Source of the DNA: Roseovarius gaetbuli
Lineage (GTDB): Bacteria; Pseudomonadota; Alphaproteobacteria; Rhodobacterales; Rhodobacteraceae
Direction of reading: 5' to 3'
DNA: 42,690 nt
Assembly (NCBI RefSeq): GCF_900172365.1
Contig: NZ_FWFJ01000031.1
Location: forward strand, 1 to 42,690
The notes below the pieces were generated by a model that made no database searches, was not told the origin of the DNA, and saw only the letters and a program-made list of their open reading frames with translations. The stretch's first letter is position 1; every line of letters starts with the position of its first letter. Position numbers and translations under genes: made by a program. This document shows, in pieces, positions 23,993 to 32,171 of the stretch.

Positions 23993-25906
23993 TCAATCCC
24001 TCATGAAGTTCGGTGTGTAAGCCCGGCGTTTGCGCCGTGGCGTCGTTGGTGTTCCGGCCTTTGGCGCAGCGGGCGCGGCTTGTTCGGTCGGTGCCGCCTG
24101 CTGAGGTGCCGGGAGGGTTTCGACCCCGGCCTGCGCTTCCAGCCGCCGCCATGTGGCCTCGTCCCAGCGATCTGCGCCCATGATCCATGCGGCGGCGCGG
24201 GCGTAGACGCGGGTGTCCAGAGCCTCGTTCCTCTCACGCATCTTCTGCCATTCTGGGTGGGCATAGCCGCGCTTGTTGCGCACCGTGACGAGCTGTTCTG
24301 CCACCAGCTGCTTGAGCCACTCGGTGTCGATCCAGTCGGGCAGATGCACGGTGCCGGGGGCGTCCAGAACTCCCAGTGACCGATCCTCGTCGCTCGGCCG
24401 CTCCAGCCGCAGGTAGCGATAAGTCTCGGTCTTGAACGTCGCCGTGGCCACGGACCAGAGCCGCGCGCCCCGGCGCAGACGTTTGCCGCCGATAGTGGCG
24501 TCGACGAAGGTCGGGCCCGATACCGGCGTGGCGCGGTTGAAGCCCTCGAGGCCCTTGACGGGGGCGACCTGATCGAACCCCTGCGCCCGCGCCCATGCAT
24601 AAACGGCGGCGGACTCGTAACCGGTGTCGATCGCCAGCTTGCCGATCACCATAACCGCCCCATTGGCGCAGACCCACGTCCGACCGAGCAGGGCCGTCAG
24701 CTTGTCCCAGCAGGCCGGATCATCCGGACCACCGGCAATGACGATGTGGTCGACCAGCCAGCTTTCCAAACCGCGGCCCCAGGCCCAGACATCGATCTCG
24801 ATCCGGTCCTTCTGCACATCAACGCCAGCGGTCAGGAACAGACCACCGACGGGGATCTGCGCGCCAGCGTAAGCCTCGCGCCGCTCCGCGAGCCGCTGCC
24901 ATTCCGGCGCATCGCCACTTTCGACCCATGTCTCGCCCAGCAGGGTGTTGCGCGCGGCGCGCAGCATTTCCTCTGAGCCTTGCGCCGCCAGCCAGTCCCG
25001 CGCGATCTGCTGCCAGCTTTTCCAGCCCAGCGGCGAATAGAGCGCCGAGAGGTGGAAGCCGATGGAATGCGGGTCGGCGGACACAGCCGTCGCCCGCCAT
25101 TCCCCACGCTCCAGCATCTGCGTTTTGTGGTGCTCTGCGATAGGCTTCTCGCAGCCCTGACAATGATAGGCGGCGGTATCGGGCCGTCCCTTTTCCCAGC
25201 GCAGCCGCTCAAACTGCAGCCATTGCATCGCCCCGCAATGTGGGCAGGGCACAAAGTACCGGCGCTGATCGCTGGCCTCGAACTCCCTTTCAATGCGCGA
25301 CAATCCCCGGATCGTGGGGGTCGAGACCATGAACACCTTGCGCCGGTGCGAGAAGGTCGTCGTCCGCGCCTCGGCCAAGGTGACCGGGTCGCCTTCCTCG
25401 TCGGCGGAGGCCGGATAGGCGTCGACCTCATCCAGAAAGATGTACCGCGCGGGCATGGACCGCAGGCCGGTGGCCGAGTTCGCGCCGGTCAGCACCAGGA
25501 TGCCGCCGGGGAATTCCTTTGACAGCATTGAGTTGCCCGCGTCGCGCGACCGGGCCGGGTTGACCCGTTCGCGCAGGGCCGGGCTTTCGGCGATCAAAGG
25601 GTCGATCCGCCCGCGCGAGGTGCGTTTCGCCATCTCCACCGTCGGCAGCACCGCCAGCATCGGACCCGGCGCGTGGTGTATGACGAAGCCGACCCAGTTG
25701 TTGCCCGCCTCTGTCGCGCCCACCTGCGCGGCCTTCATGAAGCTGATCCGTTGCGCCGGGTGGCGGGGCGACAGCACATCCATGATCTCGCGCAGGTATG
25801 GCGTCCGCGCGGTGCGATATTGCCCGGGTTCGGCGCTGGCCCGCGAGGACAGTTTGCGGTGCTGATCTGCCCATTCCGACACGGTGAGGTCCGGATCCGG
25901 GCGCAT
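23993..25906 (-). CDS. Terminase large subunit (lambda gpA/GpA family)
   Basis: 637 residues from ATG 25906. It has MRPDPDLTVSEWADQHRKLS, AQRISFMKAAQVGATEAGNNWVG (Walker A-like, non-canonical as in GpA), ARYIFLDEVDAYPASADEEGD (Walker B DE), MVSTPTIRG (coupling motif), CPHCGAMQ plus CQGCEKPI (zinc-binding cysteines), and nuclease-region GVDVQKDRIEIDVWAWG. It packages DNA into proheads. The same frame is open upstream of 25906 and encodes about 21 conserved-looking residues (DLDLAFDGAEDILRTWRRG), but no ATG heads them because of a TGACC duplication. So the gene may be N-terminally shortened here, or start at CTG 25972. Confidence 0.9.
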   Translation of the reverse strand: MRPDPDLTVSEWADQHRKLSSRASAEPGQYRTARTPYLREIMDVLSPRHPAQRISFMKAAQVGATEAGNNWVGFVIHHAPGPMLAVLPTVEMAKRTSRGRIDPLIAESPALRERVNPARSRDAGNSMLSKEFPGGILVLTGANSATGLRSMPARYIFLDEVDAYPASADEEGDPVTLAEARTTTFSHRRKVFMVSTPTIRGLSRIEREFEASDQRRYFVPCPHCGAMQWLQFERLRWEKGRPDTAAYHCQGCEKPIAEHHKTQMLERGEWRATAVSADPHSIGFHLSALYSPLGWKSWQQIARDWLAAQGSEEMLRAARNTLLGETWVESGDAPEWQRLAERREAYAGAQIPVGGLFLTAGVDVQKDRIEIDVWAWGRGLESWLVDHIVIAGGPDDPACWDKLTALLGRTWVCANGAVMVIGKLAIDTGYESAAVYAWARAQGFDQVAPVKGLEGFNRATPVSGPTFVDATIGGKRLRRGARLWSVATATFKTETYRYLRLERPSDEDRSLGVLDAPGTVHLPDWIDTEWLKQLVAEQLVTVRNKRGYAHPEWQKMRERNEALDTRVYARAAAWIMGADRWDEATWRRLEAQAGVETLPAPQQAAPTEQAAPAAPKAGTPTTPRRKRRAYTPNFMRD

Positions 25907-25966
25907 GCCGCGACGCCAGGTCCGCAGGATATCCTCGGCCCCGTCAAAGGCGAGATCGAGGTCTGC

Positions 25967-25976
25967 GGTCAGGTCA
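25967..25976 (-). repeat. Tandem TGACC duplication at the apparent terminase start
   Basis: On the minus strand, ATG at 25977 is followed by TGACCTGACC overlapping it (aTGACCTGACCgca), so translation from this ATG stops after two codons. Removing one TGACC restores MTADLDLAFDGAEDILRTW in frame with the large terminase. This is a direct 5-bp duplication visible on either strand (GGTCAGGTCA on plus). Confidence 0.75.
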
Positions 25977-25984
25977 TGATCGCC

Positions 25985-26521
25985 TCATCCAAGCGAGACC
26001 TTGAGATCGGCAAGGGCGTCGAGTTGCGCTGTGACATGGGTTTCCAGCACCCTCTGCAGGATCGCGGCCTCGATCATCACCGGTGAGCCGGATTGCTTTT
26101 CCACCTCCATGGCCACTTCAGCCGCCATCAGCGCCGCCACTCTGCTGGGCCATGTGACCCAGACATCGCGTTCCTGACGTGCCAGACGAAACACCAGCGT
26201 TTCGGCGCGCGCCCGGTCAACCAGCGTGCCCTTTTTCTTTTGGATCGCCAGCTGGCGTTCCTGTGCCTGATAGACGGTCAGCGCGGTGCGGGCTTTCAGG
26301 TAGGACGAGCTGTCCGCGGGGCCCGAGAAGCTGGCATCGCCGCCGGTGCTGCGCCGGTGCTGGTCAGGGTCGGTCATGTCGGCCCGGCGCACGTCCGACG
26401 CGGCGGCGTTGATCGACCCGTCCTTGTAGACCACCAGCCGACCGGCTTTGCGCGCCTTCTGGACCGCCCCGCGCGACAGGCCGGAATGGGCGGAATACTC
26501 GCGCTCAGACAGTCCTTCCAT
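25985..26521 (-). CDS. Terminase small subunit-like DNA packaging protein
   Basis: 178 residues. An N-terminal winged-helix-like segment (LSEREYSAHSGLSRGAVQKARKAGRLVVYKDGSINAAASD) resembles the Nu1-type DNA-binding domain. The C-terminal half (SYLKARTALTVYQAQERQLAIQKKKGTLVDRARAETLVFRLARQERDVWVTWPSRVAALMAAE) is typical of phage small terminases that oligomerise and load the large subunit. First gene of the late operon; 117 bp separate it from the divergent gene at 26639, so the late promoter is probably in that gap. Confidence 0.83.
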   Translation of the reverse strand: MEGLSEREYSAHSGLSRGAVQKARKAGRLVVYKDGSINAAASDVRRADMTDPDQHRRSTGGDASFSGPADSSSYLKARTALTVYQAQERQLAIQKKKGTLVDRARAETLVFRLARQERDVWVTWPSRVAALMAAEVAMEVEKQSGSPVMIEAAILQRVLETHVTAQLDALADLKVSLG

Positions 26522-26638
26522 GGTGACGTACGTCCCATATAAAGCAATGATATTGCTTGGTATTCAGTTGATTACATTTCGCGAACGAGCGAATCTTATT
26601 GCACGAAAACGATGCAACTCACCCCAAGGAACCACGCC

Positions 26639-26908
26639 ATGACACGCCTCAACCCGATCACCACGCCCCGCCACCAGCTGCGCGCCGAGAAGGCCGCGCG
26701 CAACCGCGCAGCCGCCCTGAACGCGTTCATCGCGAAGAAGGCCGAGATCGACACCATGCTCGCCCGCCTGCAGGCTCACAGCGACGATCATTTTGAGACC
26801 CACCCCGGCGAGGTCAACTGGGGCAACGTCGGCACGCTCGAGCATTACGCCAGCCTCTTGAAGCGCATCACCGACAGCGCCTTTGGCGAGGGCGAATACG
26901 GCGAATGA
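26639..26908 (+). CDS. Conserved small protein, unknown
   Basis: 89 residues from ATG 26639, with AAGGA upstream. The protein is helical and basic at the N-terminus (RLNPITTPRHQLRAEKAARNRAAALNAFIAKKAEIDTML), ending in ITDSAFGEGEYGE. I do not know a named family. It reads in the same direction as the DUF3489 gene about 100 bp downstream and is divergent from the late operon. Confidence 0.6.
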   Translation: MTRLNPITTPRHQLRAEKAARNRAAALNAFIAKKAEIDTMLARLQAHSDDHFETHPGEVNWGNVGTLEHYASLLKRITDSAFGEGEYGE

Positions 26909-27006
26909 CACCTTCCGCCCAGCACGCCGCGCAGCCCGCCTTGACGGCGGGCTTCACCCGGTAGAAGGGCGGGCAACGGGTCGACCCTCGCAAACCGGAG
27001 GGACAC

Positions 27007-27549
27007 ATGCCCAAACTCACTGAAACCCAAACCATCATCCTCAGCGCCGGGGCCCAGCGCCCCGACAACCTCGCGATGCCATTGCCCGCAGGGCTGCACG
27101 GTGCCGCCGCGCAAAAGGTCGTCAGCATGATGATCGGGCGCGGCTGGCTTGAAGAGGTCGACGCCAAAACCCGCAAGGGCGAGCCGCTCTGGCGCGAGAC
27201 CGGCGATGGTCACGGCACCACGCTGGTGGTCACCGACGCAGGCCTGCTGGCCATCGGGGTCGAGCCAGTGGTGGTAAAGACCATGGCTGCGATCCGCACA
27301 CATGCGGCCCAACCGCCCGCGCTCAAACCGCCAACCCAGCGCGCGGGGACCAAACAGGCGATGCTGATCGCGCTGCTCCAGCGCCCCGAGGGTGCTTCCA
27401 TGGCCGAGATTGTTGAGGCGACCGACTGGCAGGCACATACTGCGAGGGGCACGATTTCCGGGGTGGTCAAAAAGAAGCTGGGGCTGGTCGTGACCTCAGT
27501 GAAGGAGGATGAGCGCGGGCGCGTGTATCGGATCACTCCAGCGGGGTAA
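27007..27549 (+). CDS. DUF3489 domain-containing protein
   Basis: 180 residues. The N-terminal half resembles a winged-helix-like region (LTETQTIILSAGAQRPDNLAMPLPAGLHGAAAQKVVSMMIGRGWLEEV); the C-terminal DUF3489 domain is recognisable in GTKQAMLIALLQRPEGASMAEIVEATDWQAHTARGTISGVVKKKLGL and ERGRVYRI. DUF3489 proteins are common next to Alphaproteobacterial mobile elements, and look like DNA-binding regulators, though function is unknown. Its last 17 bp overlap the convergent secreted-protein gene. Confidence 0.78.
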   Translation: MPKLTETQTIILSAGAQRPDNLAMPLPAGLHGAAAQKVVSMMIGRGWLEEVDAKTRKGEPLWRETGDGHGTTLVVTDAGLLAIGVEPVVVKTMAAIRTHAAQPPALKPPTQRAGTKQAMLIALLQRPEGASMAEIVEATDWQAHTARGTISGVVKKKLGLVVTSVKEDERGRVYRITPAG

Positions 27550-28327
27550 TCATTCGAGTTAACCATAATTGGCAACGCAATTCGCTGAATTTGGCTGCTA
27601 TTGCGTCATCCACTTCGTCTGGAGCAATGTCTAACGCAGGGGACGTGGCTACCGCTTTTTTTGCCGCTTCGCGGGATATGTCGTCTTGTACTGCAATCTC
27701 GTGCAGTTCTTTCATGCGCCCAGATAGCTTTCCCGCGCGTCTCAAACGGTCAAAAAGCGCGTTATTCGCTTCCGAGATAGACAAGAAGTTTGGGGACAAA
27801 CGCAACGAGCCCGGATCGGCACGGTAGCCCACACTTAAGTGTGTGAAGCCTTCGCAGTAACTGTCGTAACCTGATTGTCCGAGGTGAAACCCGTTTCTAC
27901 TGCAAGGTGTCACCACTAAAGGCAATTCGGGTGTCTCAGCGGCTTCGCTGAACAAATGCTGGTAAAGCAGACTTCCCTGATTTGGCTTAACCCGCCACGG
28001 GTCTTTCTCGTACTCGGCTCGCTCTTGAACGGTCAAGGTTCTATCCCTTTCTTTTGCGGCGAGCAAAGCGAACTTGGCGTTCTTTTCATCTACGGTTCTA
28101 GCCAAGTCAGGATTCAGTTCTTCGAGTATGCCCCGAGATGCATCTGCCTCTCCACATGTCGTCGCAACATCCATGAAGTAGCTGTATAAGAACCCAAACT
28201 TCCGCTCTGCCTCTCCCTTGCAAGGTCCTATGCAAAGCACCGAGTCGGGTGGAGCCGTTGCAACAGCGAAAGCGGCAGTAAAGCTCACTGCTAAAACGGC
28301 GAGAACGATAAGTACGATCTTTTTCAC
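27533..28327 (-). CDS. Exported protein of unknown function
   Basis: 264 residues from GTG 28327, preceded by AAGGA at 6 bp; the open frame upstream of it lacks an SD and is basic non-homologous sequence. A signal-type N-terminus (KKIVLIVLAVLAVSFTAAFAVA) is followed by a cysteine-containing mature part (LCIGPCKGEAERKF, TTCGEADASRG, VVTPCSRNG, SYCEGF, LRCQLWL). Six or so cysteines suggest disulfides in the periplasm. AT-richer than the phage structural genes. No family recognised; probably a lysogenic-conversion or accessory gene. Confidence 0.6.
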   Translation of the reverse strand: MKKIVLIVLAVLAVSFTAAFAVATAPPDSVLCIGPCKGEAERKFGFLYSYFMDVATTCGEADASRGILEELNPDLARTVDEKNAKFALLAAKERDRTLTVQERAEYEKDPWRVKPNQGSLLYQHLFSEAAETPELPLVVTPCSRNGFHLGQSGYDSYCEGFTHLSVGYRADPGSLRLSPNFLSISEANNALFDRLRRAGKLSGRMKELHEIAVQDDISREAAKKAVATSPALDIAPDEVDDAIAAKFSELRCQLWLTRMITPLE

Positions 28328-28460
28328 GGTTATCCTTTTGGCCAAGACAGAAAAAGCCCGGCAATTCCGAATGTTATTACTCGTACCTCTGCTGTGCAAC
28401 CGTCCAAAATTCTTGTCTAAAGCGGCCAATCTTTGAGGCGGCCCCGCAGGATAGGCGCAT

Positions 28461-29720
28461 TCATGCCACCAACCTCTTCGCCTTCAGGTCAACAAAGGTC
28501 TCACCTGTATCCGCCTGAACGGCATTGGTGCCGGTGAACTGCTGCCAGCGCTCGATGGCCACATCGACGTAAGCCGGGTTCAATTCGATCCCGAAACACA
28601 CGCGCCCGGTGGTTTCCGCCGCAATCAGCGTAGTGCCGGATCCCATGAACGGTTCAAACACAACCTGGCCGGGGCTGGAATTGTTCAGGATCGGCCGACG
28701 CATGCATTCGACCGGTTTTTGCGTGCCGTGCACAGTGGCGGCGTCCTGGTCCTTGCCGGAGATGTGCCAGAGCGTGGTCTGCTTGCGATCCCCGGCCCAA
28801 TGACCCTTGCCGGTCTTCTTGACCGCATACCAGCAGGGTTCATGCTGCCAGTGGTAATCGCCACGGCTGAGAACGAGACGGTCCTTGGCCCAGATAATCT
28901 GCGACCTGACGGCAAAGCCCGCCGCCACCAGGCTTTCGGCCACGGTCGCGGCATGCAGCGCACCATGCCAGACATAGGCGACATCGCCGGGGAACAGCGC
29001 CCACGCCTCGCGCCAGTCGGCACGGTCATCATTCAGCACCTTGCCGGTGCGTTTCGTTTTGGCCGCTCCCGCCTCGTTGCGCCAGGACGGGTCATACTCC
29101 ACGCCATAAGGCGGGTCGGTCACCATCAACAGCGGGCGAACATCGCCCAGCAAGCGCCCGACCACATCGGCGGACGTGCTGTCGCCGCAAATCAGCCGGT
29201 GTGATCCAAGCTGCCAGAGGTCGCCCGCCACCGATACCGGCGTGACCGGTGGTTCGGGAATATCGTCTTCACCCTCGACCGCCTCGCCTTCGCCCTGATC
29301 CGGATCGCGCAGCAGGGCGTCCAGATCCTCGTCGGTGATCCCCAGTAACGACAGGTCGAAATCCTCGGCCAGCAAGCCTGCGATCTCGTCGCGCAGCATG
29401 GCTTCGTCCCACTCGCCCAGCTCGGTCAACTTGTTGTCCGCGATCCGGTACGCCCGGCGCTCGGCCTCGTCGAGGTGGCCGAGGCGGATCACCGGCACGT
29501 CCCTCAGCCCCAGCATTGTCGCCGCCAACACCCGGCCATGCCCGGCGATCAGCTCGCCATCGTCGGCCACCATGCAGGGCACGGTCCAGCCGAACTTGGC
29601 CATGCTGGCGGCGATCTTGGCGACCTGATCGGTGCCGTGGATTTTGGCATTGCGGGCATAAGGGCGCAGCCGGTCGAGAGGCCAAGTCTCGATCTGGCTT
29701 GGCGCGAAGACCAAGTCCAT
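28461..29720 (-). CDS. ParB-domain DNA methyltransferase (adenine/cytosine-N4 type)
   Basis: 419 residues from ATG 29720. Residues 1-110 are a ParB/Srx-like domain (WPLDRLRPYARNAKIHGTDQVAKIAASMAKFGW, ADDGELIAGHGRVLAA with the GHGR nucleotide-binding core). A beta-class methyltransferase follows: VTDPPYGVEYD (catalytic DPPY, near residue 205), HWQHEPCWYAVKK, THxTQKPVE-like GTQKPVECMRR, and the SAM motif FEPFMGSGTTLIAAE near residue 370, then CFGIELNPAYVDVAIERW. Such fusions occur widely in phages and are usually orphan methylases that protect phage DNA. No cognate nuclease gene adjoins it. Confidence 0.87.
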   Translation of the reverse strand: MDLVFAPSQIETWPLDRLRPYARNAKIHGTDQVAKIAASMAKFGWTVPCMVADDGELIAGHGRVLAATMLGLRDVPVIRLGHLDEAERRAYRIADNKLTELGEWDEAMLRDEIAGLLAEDFDLSLLGITDEDLDALLRDPDQGEGEAVEGEDDIPEPPVTPVSVAGDLWQLGSHRLICGDSTSADVVGRLLGDVRPLLMVTDPPYGVEYDPSWRNEAGAAKTKRTGKVLNDDRADWREAWALFPGDVAYVWHGALHAATVAESLVAAGFAVRSQIIWAKDRLVLSRGDYHWQHEPCWYAVKKTGKGHWAGDRKQTTLWHISGKDQDAATVHGTQKPVECMRRPILNNSSPGQVVFEPFMGSGTTLIAAETTGRVCFGIELNPAYVDVAIERWQQFTGTNAVQADTGETFVDLKAKRLVA

Positions 29721-30064
29721 GGGGTGGCTTTCATGTGGGGCAGTGCGGGTAAGCCGATGCGCGCGGCGCGATGCCAGCGTCAGGATCGGGATCCGCAGCG
29801 TGGGGGAATGAGAAGCGCCCGCGAGGGGGTGTCCTCCGGGCGCAACTCTTCGATGATCTAGGGGTAGGTCAAGGGGGGCAGCTTTGTCAAACGAAAAATG
29901 CACTCGGATTCAATGGCTTCCTGCAGGTCTCTTCACCGCTCAAATGGAGTGGCGGTCACTTTGTCTGACCCGTCAAATGATACTATGTTCGAAACTAGAC
30001 CGCTGGATGGGAGAAAGTCATATATGCGGGGAAGACGCTCTCAAATGCGAAAAGTGCCGACGAC
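29721..30064 (+). other. Gene-free stretch between ParB-MTase and deaminase
   Basis: 344 bp. The left half continues the GC-rich open frame upstream of the ParB-MTase but has no family-supported coding. The right half is AT-richer (around 29880-30030). I see no convincing sigma-70 promoter or terminator; it probably holds promoters for the divergent neighbours. Confidence 0.4.
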
Positions 30065-30565
30065 ATGCCGCGGGAACGGATGAGTGCTCACATCCGCACT
30101 GCCAACGAAGTCGCCCCCGACGCAGCCCTGCACGGTCACCATCCCTTCAGTGCTGTGATAGTAGGTCCCGAGGACCGCATCCTCATACGCCAAGGCAATA
30201 TCGGAACCGTACGAAATGCGGAGACTGAACTTTCGCGGCGCGCGGCGAATGCCTACCCGGCCGAGTTTCTGTGGACCTGCACCTTGGTCTCGACCGGTGA
30301 GCCCTGTGCGATGTGCACGGGCACCCTAAACTGGACGAACATCGGCCGGTTGCTCTACGGCTACGAGGAGAGCACGCTTCTTGCGGTTACCGGTAGTCAC
30401 CCCGCAAATCCGACGAGGAGTCTTGATGCGCGAACGGTCCTCGGTTCTGGCCAAAAGCCGCCATGCTCGACTTCGTCAATGACGATCCGCCGCCGTGGCT
30501 CATCCAAAGCCCACATGAAGCATGTTCGAACTCAAACCATGATCGCTCACCAAATCGCGCAATGA
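30065..30565 (+). CDS. CMP/dCMP-type nucleoside deaminase, probably degenerate
   Basis: 166 residues. The deaminase fold is clear: HHPFSAVIVGPEDRIL, then AETELSRRAANAYPAEFL, then STGEPCAMCTGTLNWTNIGRLLYGYEE, then SHPANPT and GQKP. PCAMC supplies two zinc ligands, but the first ligand position, normally H-A-E, reads Asn-Ala-Glu, which would remove the zinc-binding His. After GQKP (about residue 135) the sequence stops resembling the family and becomes basic (MTIRRRGSSKAHMKH), suggesting a frameshift near 30460. Start could be ATG 30065 or 30080. I think it is a decaying gene; an active variant cannot be excluded. Confidence 0.55.
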   Translation: MPRERMSAHIRTANEVAPDAALHGHHPFSAVIVGPEDRILIRQGNIGTVRNAETELSRRAANAYPAEFLWTCTLVSTGEPCAMCTGTLNWTNIGRLLYGYEESTLLAVTGSHPANPTRSLDARTVLGSGQKPPCSTSSMTIRRRGSSKAHMKHVRTQTMIAHQIAQ

Positions 30566-30587
30566 CGTGCCCGAAAGAGTGCACCGG

Positions 30588-31082
30588 CTAGTTACAAAGC
30601 TTATGACAAATCCGATACGTCTCTCCGTCCGTGTGTCGGACCTCGCTCACTTCATCCCAGACAAGCTTGTTCCCGATTGCCAAGCCTGCCCCGTCGGTGA
30701 GTTTCGGGGAGTACCACAAGTAATAGGGCGCATCCGTTCTTTTTCTGATTCCATCGTGAAGCACGAGCAAGGATGAACGAAGTATCTTTTGCGCCAGACC
30801 GCGGCCCCGCAGCTCCGGCAAGACAAATAAAGCAATCTCGAAGCACATTTTATCGCGAAAGGTCGATTGGCATCTGTATGTAGCCATGACCGTTATCCGA
30901 ACTTTCTTGGAAATCCAGCCCTGAACGTCGTCCGTGTAGATGAAGAAGAATCCTAGGGCAGAATCATTTCCGTCAGCCCAGGTCCGGAGATCCTTGTCGG
31001 CGAATCCGTCTCTTGGCTTGATTGCCCCCATCCGGATGGCTGTCTGAAGTGACTCAATAACGCGTTTCTGCCCGGGTATCAT
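30588..31082 (-). CDS. GNAT-family N-acetyltransferase
   Basis: 164 residues from ATG 31082, with AGGAG 9 bp upstream. The acetyl-CoA binding motif A is visible: EIALFVLPELRGRGLAQKIL (R-G-R-G-L-A as the pyrophosphate loop), preceded by strands with FFFIYTDDVQGWISKKVRITVMATY. A C-terminal part with YYLWYSPKLTDGAGLAIGNKLVWDE completes the fold. The substrate cannot be told; amino sugar, antibiotic or protein are all possible. It ends 22 bp from the deaminase stop, convergently. Accessory gene in the disrupted zone next to an IS fragment. Confidence 0.65.
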   Translation of the reverse strand: MIPGQKRVIESLQTAIRMGAIKPRDGFADKDLRTWADGNDSALGFFFIYTDDVQGWISKKVRITVMATYRCQSTFRDKMCFEIALFVLPELRGRGLAQKILRSSLLVLHDGIRKRTDAPYYLWYSPKLTDGAGLAIGNKLVWDEVSEVRHTDGETYRICHKLCN

Positions 31083-31539
31083 GTACGAATCTCCTGAAAT
31101 CGAAGGCTGGACCATAGTGCGACATCCAGCGTGAAGCCACGGTTGTTTTTGTGAGTTAACACTCGGTTCTGCATGATGCATTCGTCACGCTGTCGCAAAG
31201 AGTGGGGTGGCAAGTTGACTAGACAAAAATCCACAACCTCAGAAGGCGGCCGCGACCAGACGATTACGAATGTCTTGGAGAAAACTGGATTTTGTCTGGT
31301 GGCCTCAGGCGCGGGTGGCTTCCTTGCTGGCTTCCGAAAAATGGCAAAGGTGGATTCCACAAAAGAATCCAGCATGCCAAGATCGTGATTCCCTAAGGCA
31401 TTGATATGACGATACTTAAACCTCTGGCTTCCGCAAAGTGGCTTCCGCTTGGATTCCCCGGTAAAAGCGCTTGTCGCTAGCGAAATGCCGCGCTCAGCCC
31501 CCCCGCATACATTCGGGGCCGGGGAGGAACCATGGCGTG

Positions 31540-31825
31540 GGGGGCTGGACAAAGTTGTGGCGTGTCATGTGCAAAGCTCCCAAGAGCGGCACGATTCATC
31601 CTATCGACGCTCAGATCAACCGTCGGATCGCCAAGATCAGGTCCAAGGTCGAGCACCCGTTTCGGCTGCTGAAGCGGCAGTTCGACTATATTAAGACCCG
31701 GTAGCTTAGCCTAGCAAAGAATAGTGCGCAGTTGTTCAACCCGTTCGTGCTTTGCAATCTCCATCTGGTCCGAAGGCGACTGACGGCGCGACGGGGGCGA
31801 GTTTGCTGGAAAACGGGTAACGGCA
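31540..31825 (+). mobile_element. IS5-family transposase remnant
   Basis: The plus strand encodes the C-terminal part of an IS5-type transposase: WRVMCK, then IDAQINRRIAKIRSKVEHPF, RLLKRQFDYIKTR, then a TAG (31702-31704) where the family has a Tyr-Arg, and continuing in the same frame LAKNSAQLFNPFVLCNLHLVRRRLTA. The catalytic DDE Glu region lies in the SKVEHPF segment. The N-terminal half is missing, and no inverted repeats were found. It is a dead fragment marking past insertion at the border of the restriction island. Confidence 0.7.
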
Positions 31826-32171
31826 GACAAACGCGATGAAAAATCGCCTGAACTATGGTCAAACCGGTCAAATTTGGGCTAGATCAGCTTAAGCCGAACG
31901 AACTCGGGCGTTGATCAGACGTTTCTTGGCTACCCGCAGTTGAACGGGTGATCAAATGCAACTTCGCATCTTTCAGAGGGCTGAAATTCATACGGACGCC
32001 GATCTCATTGCTGACGTACTAGCTTGATGTTTTTGACAGGAATGTCCATGGTTAGGTTCGACGACGCTCCCTCGTCACCAAAGCATGGTGGCGAAAGCAC
32101 CTGCTTAAGGATTTATAACCCAGTATCATGCCGCAGGCTAAAAATACGCGCTGCAGTTGATAAAGAAAAAA
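31826..32171 (+). other. Gene-free AT-rich leader of the island methyltransferase
   Basis: About 345 bp without a supported gene. It contains TTGACA at about 32034 and a TATAAC-like hexamer near 32114, but not at consensus spacing to each other. It may hold the promoter of the methyltransferase at 32172. No stem-loop or repeat of note was seen. Confidence 0.35.

Noticed and set aside
22243..24006. Long plus-strand ORF of 587 codons opposite the portal gene
   Set aside because: Antisense shadow of the GC-rich portal and connector genes; composition is Arg/Gly/His-rich with no family pattern, and the minus strand encodes clear lambda gpB and gpW homologues.
28461..29720. ParB-domain protein as a partition system
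   Set aside because: No ParA or parS nearby, and the domain is fused to a complete methyltransferase, which is a common phage arrangement.
30065..30565. Deaminase as an anti-phage nucleotide-depletion effector
   Set aside because: The zinc-ligand His is missing and the C-terminus is not family-like, so activity is doubtful; it also groups with guanine/cytosine deaminases rather than dCTP deaminase defence proteins.
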